Positions 1 through 6,166 of a stretch of DNA of 10,296 nucleotides are shown here, in pieces; the stretch's first letter is position 1, and the number at the start of each line of letters is the position of its first letter. Location: positions 1 to 10,296 of the forward strand of contig WRCR01000111.1 in NCBI GenBank assembly GCA_009783865.1, written 5' to 3'. Made by a program: the position numbers and the translations under genes. Below the pieces are notes generated by a model that saw only the letters and a list, made by a program, of their open reading frames with translations, was not told the origin of the DNA and did not search any database. The DNA comes from Planctomycetaceae bacterium (GTDB taxonomy: Bacteria; Planctomycetota; Planctomycetia; Pirellulales; Thermoguttaceae).

Positions 1-2042
1 ATATCGTCTTCGTCGGACATCCGCAACGGGGAACGCTCTACGCCGTGTACAGTTTTCTCGAAGACGCCGTCGGTGTGCGCTGGTGGACATCGACCGAATC
101 GTTCATTCCGAAGAAGCCGACGCTTGAAATTCCGGTGCAGAATGTCGAATACGCTCCGAAACTGATTTACCGCTGGGCATATTACAAGGACGCTAATAGC
201 AACGGCGTGTTCGCCAGTAGAATGAAATGCAACGGACAAACTATTTCGGCGGAGTACGGCGGCAATCACACCTTTCAGTATTTCGTCCATTCGTTTTTCC
301 CGCTTATTCCGCCGGCGAAATACTTTGAAAAACATCCCGAATGGTACAGCGAAATCAATGGACAACGCAAACATGAACACACGCAACTCTGTTTAACGAA
401 TGACGAGATGCGTGCCGAGTTGACGAAAAACGCGCTTGAGTCCCTCCGTAAGAATCCGAAGGCGGGTTTCATCTCCATCAGTCAAAACGATTGGGCGGGT
501 TATTGTACCTGTGCGAAATGCAAAGCAATCGACGACGAAGAAGGCAGTCACGCCGGTACGCTGATTCGTTTCGTCAACAAGGTTGCCGAAGACATCGAAA
601 AGGAGTTTCCAAACGTTTGGGTAGAAACCTTAGCGTATCAATATACCCGCAAGCCGCCGAAGTTAGTCAAGCCGCGAAAGAATGTCGTGATTCGGCTCTG
701 CACGATTGAATGTTCTTTCGTCCAGCCGCTCGGCACAGGCGACCAGAATAAAACAATGCGGGAAGATATGGAGGGCTGGAGTAAGATAGCGGACAATCTT
801 TTCGTTTGGGATTACACGGTCAACTTTTCGGCGTATATGCTGCCGCATCCGAATCATCGGGTCTTGGCACCGAATGTTCGATTCTTTGTCGATAACAACA
901 CGATTGGTCTCTTCGAGCAAGGGGATTCCTACTGCTCGGCAGGCGACTTTGTGCGGCTGAAAAACTGGGTGCTGTCCAAGTTGATGTGGAATCCTTCGCT
1001 TGACGAAAACAAACTCTTCGATGAATTTTTGATGGGATACTATGGACCGGTGTTCGGTCCGGCAATCAAAAAGTACCTAAACGTCTTGCATGACCGGGCG
1101 GAGGAATCCGGCGTGTTTCTCCGCTGTTTTATGAATTCGACCAATGATTGGCTGGATTTTGATACTTGGTACAGAGCCGCGAACGTAGTAGATGATGAAG
1201 GTACTTGGGCAAAAACCAGTGCCTTGATGGATGATACTGATATGTTTTCCGAAGAATTTAAGACGATTGCAGCGTATGTATCGAGGGTAAGCCGTGATGT
1301 GTTACCGCTGAACCTCGTCTTTTTGAAGGAATATAATACATTCCAACGAAAAGCGGATTTGTCCAAAATGGACGTTGAAGAAGGACTTTTCGATAATCCG
1401 CTAACCGCTCTAGATTATTTCTTTGACCTCTGCAAAGATGCCAACGTCCAAGCGTATCGGGAATACGACAAACCGGAACACTTTGCGGCGTTTGAAAAGG
1501 ATATGTATGCGCGGTTCGGTCCGCCAGCCGCACCGCCGGAGTTCTGCAAGGATTTGCCGAAAAGTTCTTGGTACGAAGTGCAGAATCTCGAATTCAACTT
1601 GGGCAAACTCGGCGAATGGACGTTCTCGATTGAAGACGAAAAAGCGTCAAACAAACGTGCCGTCAAGATGCCCGGCACTCATTACGAATGGGCAACGAGT
1701 TATACGTTTGATGGTTCCCTGCTTGATTTGACCCCCAGAGAGCCGCCGACTGCGTCGGCGGAAGCACCGGAATACCGGCTAAAGGCGGCGGTGCGCTGCG
1801 ATGCCAAAGAAGGAGTAGAAGGCAAAGCGATGACCCTCGGCGTTTATGACCCGGAAAACAAGAAAGGAGTTGTTTCGAAAACACTTACCGTTGCAGAGAT
1901 TGCCGGTTCGGAATACCGCTGGATTGACTTGGGTGTGCTTCCGCTGAAACCGAAACAATATGTTTGGTTTGCCCCGCCGAGACGTACCGGTGAAATCGAT
2001 GCCGTGTATATCGACCGCATCGTTATCGTGCGGGAACGGTGA
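1..2042 (+). CDS. DUF4838 domain protein, putative glycoside hydrolase (5' truncated)
   Basis: The frame is open from the left window edge (first whole codon at base 3), so the N-terminus lies outside. The GTG at 45 is an internal Val codon, because the residues before it (GTLYAVYSFLEDAVGVRWW) match the N-terminal domain end common to alpha-glucuronidase-like/DUF4838 proteins. Counting from that Val, a DUF4838 core is visible. It has FISISQNDW (142-150) followed by C154, C156 and C159, then a helix FVNKVAEDI (176-184) leading to ETLAYQYTRKPP (194-205), VWDYTVNF (254-261), GLFEQGD (288-294) and the helical WNPSLDENKLFDEFLMGYYG (315-334). A C-terminal beta-rich module (about 510-665) resembles a carbohydrate-binding sandwich. 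The family is thought to act on polysaccharides, with no substrate known to me. The downstream lyase gene supports a glycan role. Residues 564-573 are encoded by a palindromic repeat, apparently inserted in a loop of the C-terminal module. Family call is firm; catalysis and specificity are inferred. Confidence 0.88.
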   Translation, partial: IVFVGHPQRGTLYAVYSFLEDAVGVRWWTSTESFIPKKPTLEIPVQNVEYAPKLIYRWAYYKDANSNGVFASRMKCNGQTISAEYGGNHTFQYFVHSFFPLIPPAKYFEKHPEWYSEINGQRKHEHTQLCLTNDEMRAELTKNALESLRKNPKAGFISISQNDWAGYCTCAKCKAIDDEEGSHAGTLIRFVNKVAEDIEKEFPNVWVETLAYQYTRKPPKLVKPRKNVVIRLCTIECSFVQPLGTGDQNKTMREDMEGWSKIADNLFVWDYTVNFSAYMLPHPNHRVLAPNVRFFVDNNTIGLFEQGDSYCSAGDFVRLKNWVLSKLMWNPSLDENKLFDEFLMGYYGPVFGPAIKKYLNVLHDRAEESGVFLRCFMNSTNDWLDFDTWYRAANVVDDEGTWAKTSALMDDTDMFSEEFKTIAAYVSRVSRDVLPLNLVFLKEYNTFQRKADLSKMDVEEGLFDNPLTALDYFFDLCKDANVQAYREYDKPEHFAAFEKDMYARFGPPAAPPEFCKDLPKSSWYEVQNLEFNLGKLGEWTFSIEDEKASNKRAVKMPGTHYEWATSYTFDGSLLDLTPREPPTASAEAPEYRLKAAVRCDAKEGVEGKAMTLGVYDPENKKGVVSKTLTVAEIAGSEYRWIDLGVLPLKPKQYVWFAPPRRTGEIDAVYIDRIVIVRER
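1736..1761 (+). repeat. REP-like palindromic element, copy 1 (in frame in the DUF4838 gene)
   Basis: A 7-nt head CAGAGAG (1736-1742) is followed by a perfect 8-bp stem, CCGCCGAC (1743-1750) and GTCGGCGG (1754-1761), around a TGC loop. A second copy lies on the opposite strand at 4027-4052, identical at 22 of 26 positions. Flanks of the two copies show no similarity, so the repeat unit is about 26 nt. It is read in frame as part of REPPTASAEA in the C-terminal module. The head-plus-hairpin layout is like REP elements, but no RAYT-type transposase is visible here. Confidence 0.6.
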
Positions 2043-2076
2043 ATAATGTCAACACACCCTAAAAACCTCATAAAAT

Positions 2077-2082
2077 AAGGAA
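2077..2082 (+). promoter_or_regulatory. Ribosome binding site of the heparinase-like gene
   Basis: AAGGAA lies six bases before the ATG at 2089 and fixes that start. It is the clearest Shine-Dalgarno-like site in the window; the two ceramidase-like genes and the zinc-ribbon gene show none. Confidence 0.6.
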
Positions 2083-2088
2083 CCCAAT

Positions 2089-4053
2089 ATGAAAAACTTT
2101 TTCGCTGTAATTGTTCTCTCGCTGATGTTCGTTTACCCGCTTCACTTGGCGGGGCAAGATAGCGGCATCGAAGCTCGAAATAAGAAAATCGACAGCCGCG
2201 CTGCTGAGATAGTCAAACAACTTCCGAAAACACCGCATTGCGTAGGTCGTCCGATTACAGACCGCGATGCTTGGAACACTATTGCCGCCCTTCCGACATT
2301 CAAAGACGTTGTGAAAGATGCCGAAAAGGTTGCCGCAACGCCGATACAGGAAGTACCGAAATCGCTGTATATGGACTTTTACGAAACCGGCAACCGGGAC
2401 CGCTATCAAAGAGTTAATCGTCAGAAATATGTGCGTCTTCATCAACTTGTACTCGGTGAATGTATTGAAAACAAAGGACGTTTCATTGTTCCGCTGGAGG
2501 AAATGATTCGCTCGATTTGCGCCGACCCATCGTGGGTGTGGCCTGCCCATGACCGCAATGCCGAGATTTACAAGGGAACGGCGATGTATTCCGACCTGCG
2601 CTCAACGGATACCAGTGTCGAACTCGGTCTTGCCGTTTTGTGGCTTGGCAATAAACTTTCACCGGAAATTCGGAAATTGATTCTCGACAACGTGGAACGC
2701 CGAACCTTTGCGCCCTATGAAGCATACGTGAAGGAAGACAAGCAGAGTCGCGGTATGTGGTGGGTAAGAACGTCCAATAACTGGAACAGCGTATGTCACG
2801 CCGGAACAGTTGGGGCTGCGCTGACACTGCTTGATTCGCCGCAGCGGCGCGCTTGGTACATTGCTTCTGCCGAACATTTTATGGACGATTTTTTCAGAGG
2901 ATTCACGCCGGACGGTTATTGCAGTGAAGGAATGGGCTATTGGAATTACGGCTTCGGAAACTTCGCCGACCTCGCCGAAATGGTTTATCAAGCGACAAAC
3001 GGCAGCACCGACTTTTTCACAATGCCGAAAGTCAGGAATTGCGCTCTGTTCGGTCCCCGCATGGAAGTTGCGCCGAATCAATTTGCGGCGTTTGCCGACT
3101 GTTCCATAACGTCAAAACCTAACGAGGTTCTAACTGGTTTTCTCAGTAAGCGGCTTGGTCTCGGATTGACCGAATACGAGAAAGAACTGCCGAAAGCTGG
3201 CGCGCTCAAAGCAGTCGGCGTTTATGCTTTTCCAAACAGTGCGGCAGAGATTCCCGCTGCTCCGACTGCCGCCCCAATTCTGGGTGAACTCCGTACCGAG
3301 TTTCCCGATGCCGGAATTTTGATTTGCCGTCCCAAACCCGGCGACAAAAACCAGATGGCGTTTGTCTGCAAAGCCGGACATAATAACGAGCATCATAATC
3401 ATAATGACGTAGGTTCTTTCACGGTGATGTACAACGGAAAGATGCCGATTCTCGACCCCGGCGGCGAAGTTTATACGCAAAGAACCTTCAGCAACAAGCG
3501 TTACGACAGCAAGTTGCTCAACTCGTTTGGGCATCCAGTGCCGATTATCAACGGGCAGTTGCAGAAAACCGGTCGCAATGCCGAAGGAAAGGTTATGGCT
3601 AAAGATTTTTCCGATGAGCGTGATACATTCAATCTTAACCTTGCTCCGGCATATCAACTCGAGGAACTGAAACAACTGGAACGTTTATTTATGTTCCATC
3701 GTATGTTTCCATCCTCTCCCGGTGCGCCTGGCACTGTAACAATCGTTGACTCCGTTAAACTGGAACCTGCCGGTACCTTTGAAACGGCTTTGGTAACTTA
3801 CGAAACGTGGAAGGATGAAGGAGAAGACAAGAATAGCGGTACTCGTGATTTTAGTATCGGAGACCTTCGTGTTAAAATTCTTACAAAATCGAAAGACAAA
3901 ACGGTGCCGCTGGAATTCAGTGCCGTTGAAATTGACGAAGACGCTTCGGCGAGGAAGAAACCGACGCGGCTCAGTTTCAAGATAGCGCAGCCGGTTACGG
4001 AAGCAGAAATACATATTACAGTTTTACCGGCGATACAGTCGCCGGCTCTCTGA
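2089..4053 (+). CDS. Secreted heparinase II/III-like polysaccharide lyase
   Basis: The product is 654 aa, a normal length for heparinase II/III-like lyases, which cleave uronic-acid-containing polysaccharides by beta-elimination. A Sec signal peptide is seen at 1-22 (charged KN, hydrophobic core, cleavage likely after LAG). The alpha-helical toroid occupies about 40-390, with SNNWNSVCHAGT (229-240) and SEGMGYWNYGFGNF (279-292). The beta-sandwich part carries HNNEHHNHNDVGSF (431-444), ILDPGGEVY (454-462) and RYDSKLLNSFGHPVPIINGQ (471-490), the hallmark of PF07940. By analogy with heparinase III, N231, Y284 or Y287, and H435 or H437 are candidate catalytic residues. It follows the DUF4838 gene by 46 bp on the same strand, so co-transcription and a shared glycan target are likely. 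The ATG at 2089 is supported by an AAGGAA site. The last eight residues (PAIQSPAL) and two bases of the stop codon are encoded by a palindromic repeat, so the native C-terminus may have been replaced. The substrate (heparin-like, alginate or other) cannot be told. Confidence 0.9.
   Translation: MKNFFAVIVLSLMFVYPLHLAGQDSGIEARNKKIDSRAAEIVKQLPKTPHCVGRPITDRDAWNTIAALPTFKDVVKDAEKVAATPIQEVPKSLYMDFYETGNRDRYQRVNRQKYVRLHQLVLGECIENKGRFIVPLEEMIRSICADPSWVWPAHDRNAEIYKGTAMYSDLRSTDTSVELGLAVLWLGNKLSPEIRKLILDNVERRTFAPYEAYVKEDKQSRGMWWVRTSNNWNSVCHAGTVGAALTLLDSPQRRAWYIASAEHFMDDFFRGFTPDGYCSEGMGYWNYGFGNFADLAEMVYQATNGSTDFFTMPKVRNCALFGPRMEVAPNQFAAFADCSITSKPNEVLTGFLSKRLGLGLTEYEKELPKAGALKAVGVYAFPNSAAEIPAAPTAAPILGELRTEFPDAGILICRPKPGDKNQMAFVCKAGHNNEHHNHNDVGSFTVMYNGKMPILDPGGEVYTQRTFSNKRYDSKLLNSFGHPVPIINGQLQKTGRNAEGKVMAKDFSDERDTFNLNLAPAYQLEELKQLERLFMFHRMFPSSPGAPGTVTIVDSVKLEPAGTFETALVTYETWKDEGEDKNSGTRDFSIGDLRVKILTKSKDKTVPLEFSAVEIDEDASARKKPTRLSFKIAQPVTEAEIHITVLPAIQSPAL
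4027..4052 (-). repeat. REP-like palindromic element, copy 2 (forms the 3' end of the lyase gene)
   Basis: Read on the minus strand it has the same CAGAGAG head, then CCGGCGA, loop CTGTA, and TCGCCGG. Compared with copy 1 at 1736-1761, four of 26 positions differ. Two of those are the paired stem positions 11 and 23, where G-C has become C-G and pairing is kept. On the plus strand the element supplies the last eight codons and the first two bases of the TGA of the lyase gene. The hairpin sits at the convergent junction with the adaptor gene but has no T-tract on either side, so a role as an intrinsic terminator is weak. Confidence 0.6.
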
Positions 4054-4060
4054 CGATTGA

Positions 4061-5206
4061 TTACAACTGTATGAGTGCTTTGACCATTCTGCCGGGCTGG
4101 AGAGACCAGTGATTTCCAATCCGGCGGTTCTTTACTTCGATAAACACCTCGAATTCGTTGCCCGGTGTTACCCGCGGGTCGGCAAAAATTACCTTGCCCG
4201 GAAACTGTTCCGTTTGTCCGTTCACTGTCGGCATTAGTACCGTTACCGTCTTTCCGTCAACCATGTTCGGTGTGTAAGAGCGGGCATCCACCTTGCAGTC
4301 GGCACGCAACGTATCCAACTGAACGATTTCCAAGACGGGGTCGCCTTCCCGCAGCCATTCGCCTTCCGCTCTTTCGATTTTAACGACAACACCAGAAATC
4401 GGAGCGACCAATTGCCGCAGACCAATTCGCACGTCCATTCCTTCGACTTCTTTTTCCTGTGCGCGGAATTCTGCTTCCTTTTCAACACTTAATACATATC
4501 TTTGCAACTCCAGATTTGCCTTTGCCTGCGAGACCTCCAATTCTGCTCTTAGAAGTTCCATGGTGGTAATTGCCCCTTCGTGCCGCATGTTAGTTTCCTT
4601 GTAGATATTATACGAAGCCGTAGCAGTTTGCACTTGACGGGCAGCATACTCGACTTCAACCTGTTTTTCCTTTGCTGCTCTGGCAACGTCCAATTTCTTT
4701 TCTGCTATTTCCTTTTGAATACGAAGTTCGCGGTCATCCAATTTCACGAGAACTTGGTCTTTGAATACGTACATTCCTTCACGAATCGGAACAATAACCG
4801 GATTGCCGCTTGCGTCTTTGATGATGTTACCGGCGGTGTCCCGCTGTTCGGTTCGCAATTCCATTAACATTGCCTGGTAGTTTGCCGCAAGAATTGCGTT
4901 ATTGTGCTTCGGAATTTTCAGTATTCCGTGTGTTTCAATCGAGCCGGTCGGATTGGGACGCAGCGGTTCGATGTCTGTGACACTCTTGATTTCGATAGTG
5001 TCGGCTGACAGAACATTCGGAGTGGCTGCAGGTACTGCTGGTGTTATTACCGCCGGTGCAGCCGGAGGAACATTGCCGGACGGAGTCAGCGGAGCGGACA
5101 ACGGAATCGGAGAAAAAATAGTATCCGCCGGACTCGGCGGTACAACCGGATGTTCGTCCGCAAGAACGGAAAATAACAAAGCAAAAGAAATGAGTAAGTA
5201 ATTCAT
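4061..5206 (-). CDS. HlyD/RND-type periplasmic adaptor (membrane fusion protein), orphan
   Basis: The product is 381 aa with a short Sec signal peptide (MNYLLISFALLFSVLA, cleavage before DEHP), then a Pro/Ala-rich linker (about 20-65). A split lipoyl domain follows: the first half ends in VPIREGMYVFKDQVLVKLDD (139-158). A long, charged, heptad-like helical hairpin occupies about 160-262. The second half, APISGVVVKIERAEGEWLREGDPVLEI, spans 268-294. A beta-barrel region at about 298-381 ends in LQPGRMVKALIQL. This is the architecture of adaptors that bridge an inner-membrane pump to an outer-membrane channel. The first lipoyl half looks interrupted by a polar segment (about 120-138, with AGNIIKDASGNP). 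No ABC, RND or TolC-like gene is nearby, so its partner is unknown. It is convergent with the lyase gene (7 bp between stops) and divergent from the zinc-ribbon gene. The ATG is chosen because it gives a good signal peptide. Family call is good; transported substrate is unknown. Confidence 0.82.
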   Translation of the reverse strand: MNYLLISFALLFSVLADEHPVVPPSPADTIFSPIPLSAPLTPSGNVPPAAPAVITPAVPAATPNVLSADTIEIKSVTDIEPLRPNPTGSIETHGILKIPKHNNAILAANYQAMLMELRTEQRDTAGNIIKDASGNPVIVPIREGMYVFKDQVLVKLDDRELRIQKEIAEKKLDVARAAKEKQVEVEYAARQVQTATASYNIYKETNMRHEGAITTMELLRAELEVSQAKANLELQRYVLSVEKEAEFRAQEKEVEGMDVRIGLRQLVAPISGVVVKIERAEGEWLREGDPVLEIVQLDTLRADCKVDARSYTPNMVDGKTVTVLMPTVNGQTEQFPGKVIFADPRVTPGNEFEVFIEVKNRRIGNHWSLQPGRMVKALIQL

Positions 5207-5269
5207 ACTGGTCTTCGATATTTTGATGGTGTCATAATACGGCGGTATCTACGCTTTCTACCTGATAAT

Positions 5270-5298
5270 AAGATACCACACTTTTCTTTTTTTTGCAA
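5270..5298 (-). promoter_or_regulatory. Candidate sigma-70-type promoter for the adaptor gene
   Basis: On the minus strand a -35-like TTGCAA (5298-5293) is followed after 17 bases by a -10-like TATCTT (5275-5270), preceded by TGG, which fits an extended -10. Each hexamer matches the consensus at four of six positions. It would give a leader of roughly 55-60 nt before the ATG at 5206. The match is modest and the region is AT-rich, so this is tentative. Confidence 0.3.
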
Positions 5299-5412
5299 CG
5301 TCAAGATTCTGTTTGCTGAATGGGGGCAAAAAATTTTCGGTACAGGGCTTTATGTTAGGCGGTTGCTGCGGTCAGAAAAACTTACAGTCGGGCGTTTTTA
5401 TTCCCCTTGTAT

Positions 5413-5442
5413 TTCTCCGAAAATTAAATAAGATACGGAGAA
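5413..5442. repeat. Inverted repeat upstream of the zinc-ribbon gene, possible operator
   Basis: TTCTCCG (5413-5419) and CGGAGAA (5436-5442) are perfect 7-base arms separated by 16 AT-rich bases, centred about 50 bp before the ATG at 5477. The spacing suits a dimeric regulator binding two half-sites better than a tight RNA hairpin. No regulator is encoded nearby; function is inferred from position only. Confidence 0.35.
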
Positions 5443-5476
5443 TTCGATTCAAAAAAAATTTCGTTTCCTGCGTTTT

Positions 5477-6070
5477 ATGATTATTTTTTCTTGTTCCTGC
5501 GGACAAAAGTATCACCTGCCTAACCGAAATGCCGGTCGTGAAGTCCGCTGCAATCAATGCGGAAAAACACTGGTCGTGCCTAACAGTTCGGATGAAGCGG
5601 CAAACCCGTTTGAAACCGCGCCTGCAATTCCGACCGGCGGAGATGTCTCAAGCGAAGTGAAGAAACGTCCGGCATACAGCATCGGTGCGCTGTTTGCGAC
5701 AGCAGTGATTGCGTTCATTCTCGGCAGCGGTTTCGGGTTCTTTTCAGGTATTATGAGCGGTACGTTTTTGGATACAGTTAAACCGAACATTACGAAGAAT
5801 TCGCCAAGCGGTAATAACCCGGAAAAAACCGGCGGCGAAAAAAGTCCCGAAGATAGTCCCGTAGAAAACCCCGAAGAGAACTCCGTTGAAACGTCCGCCG
5901 AAAAGCCGGTTGATAAACCCGCTGACGATGTAGTGCAGATGCCGCCCGCCGCTGATACCGAATCGAAGACAGAGCCGAAAGACGGACAGAAAACTGAAGC
6001 AAAAACTGAAACGAAAACGAACAAGAAGAGAACTGCTCTTGATGATATCGAAAAGTCCTTATCGAAATAA
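5477..6070 (+). CDS. Small zinc-ribbon, single-TM protein with acidic/basic low-complexity tail
   Basis: The 197-aa product starts with a compact zinc ribbon with ligands C6, C8, C25 and C28 (CSCGQKYHLP ... GREVRCNQCGKTLVVP), a module found at the N-terminus of many planctomycete proteins. A Ser/Pro/Thr linker (36-65) leads to one strong membrane helix (about 68-93, rich in Ala/Ile/Gly/Phe). The rest (100-197) is low complexity, dominated by E, K, P, D, S and T with loose repeats such as EKPVDKPAD and KTEAKTETKT. By the positive-inside rule (KKR at 62-64), the ribbon would be cytoplasmic and the tail extracytoplasmic. The ATG at 5477 is the only ATG possible, since an in-frame stop lies at 5429 and no other ATG occurs between; there is no Shine-Dalgarno site. 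I do not recognise a specific function. It could be an envelope-linked scaffold or sensor-like protein, but nothing shows this directly. Confidence 0.75.
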   Translation: MIIFSCSCGQKYHLPNRNAGREVRCNQCGKTLVVPNSSDEAANPFETAPAIPTGGDVSSEVKKRPAYSIGALFATAVIAFILGSGFGFFSGIMSGTFLDTVKPNITKNSPSGNNPEKTGGEKSPEDSPVENPEENSVETSAEKPVDKPADDVVQMPPAADTESKTEPKDGQKTEAKTETKTNKKRTALDDIEKSLSK

Positions 6071-6073
6071 GGG

Positions 6074-6106
6074 GCTTTTGTAAAAGCGGGAAACATAGTT
6101 TCCCGC
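6074..6106 (-). terminator. Intrinsic terminator of the minus-strand operon
   Basis: A perfect 9-bp stem, GCGGGAAAC (6086-6094) and GTTTCCCGC (6098-6106), closes an ATA loop. Read on the minus strand the hairpin is followed at once by TTTT (6085-6082), giving a Rho-independent terminator about 60 nt after the stop of the last operon gene at 6167. A second inverted repeat GCTTTT-GT-AAAAGC (6074-6087) overlaps the T-tract. On the plus strand the hairpin follows the zinc-ribbon stop by 15 bases but lacks a T-tract, so it would act mainly on the minus strand. Confidence 0.7.
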
Positions 6107-6166
6107 CCGTTATGATGACGAAACTACAGCGTAATATTGTCGCCGCCGTTCTGGTTTGTGCAAGCG

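Larger units (their letters stand above)
5207..5476. other. Divergent intergenic region (270 bp)
   Basis: This is the longest non-coding stretch in the window, lying between the start of the adaptor gene and the start of the zinc-ribbon gene. It is AT-rich, with a T-run at 5284-5294, a candidate minus-strand promoter (5270-5298) and an inverted repeat (5413-5442). I see no RNA gene, riboswitch or convincing short ORF in it. Confidence 0.6.

Noticed and set aside
45..47. GTG at 45 as the start of the DUF4838 gene
   Set aside because: The frame stays open to the window edge and the upstream codons encode family-typical sequence, so the gene begins outside the window.
5125..5140. GC palindrome CCGCCG-GACT-CGGCGG as a third copy of the REP-like element
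   Set aside because: It lacks the CAGAGAG head and the loop differs; it encodes part of the Pro-rich linker of the adaptor and can arise from CCG/CGG codons.
5376..5399. AAAAAC...GTTTTT inverted repeat as a terminator
   Set aside because: The stem is almost all A-T with a 12-base loop, and no gene ends just upstream on the plus strand.
5554..6096. 180-codon open frame on the minus strand opposite the zinc-ribbon gene
   Set aside because: Its Ser/Phe-rich product mirrors the E/K/P-rich tail codons of the sense gene; there is no start context or domain.
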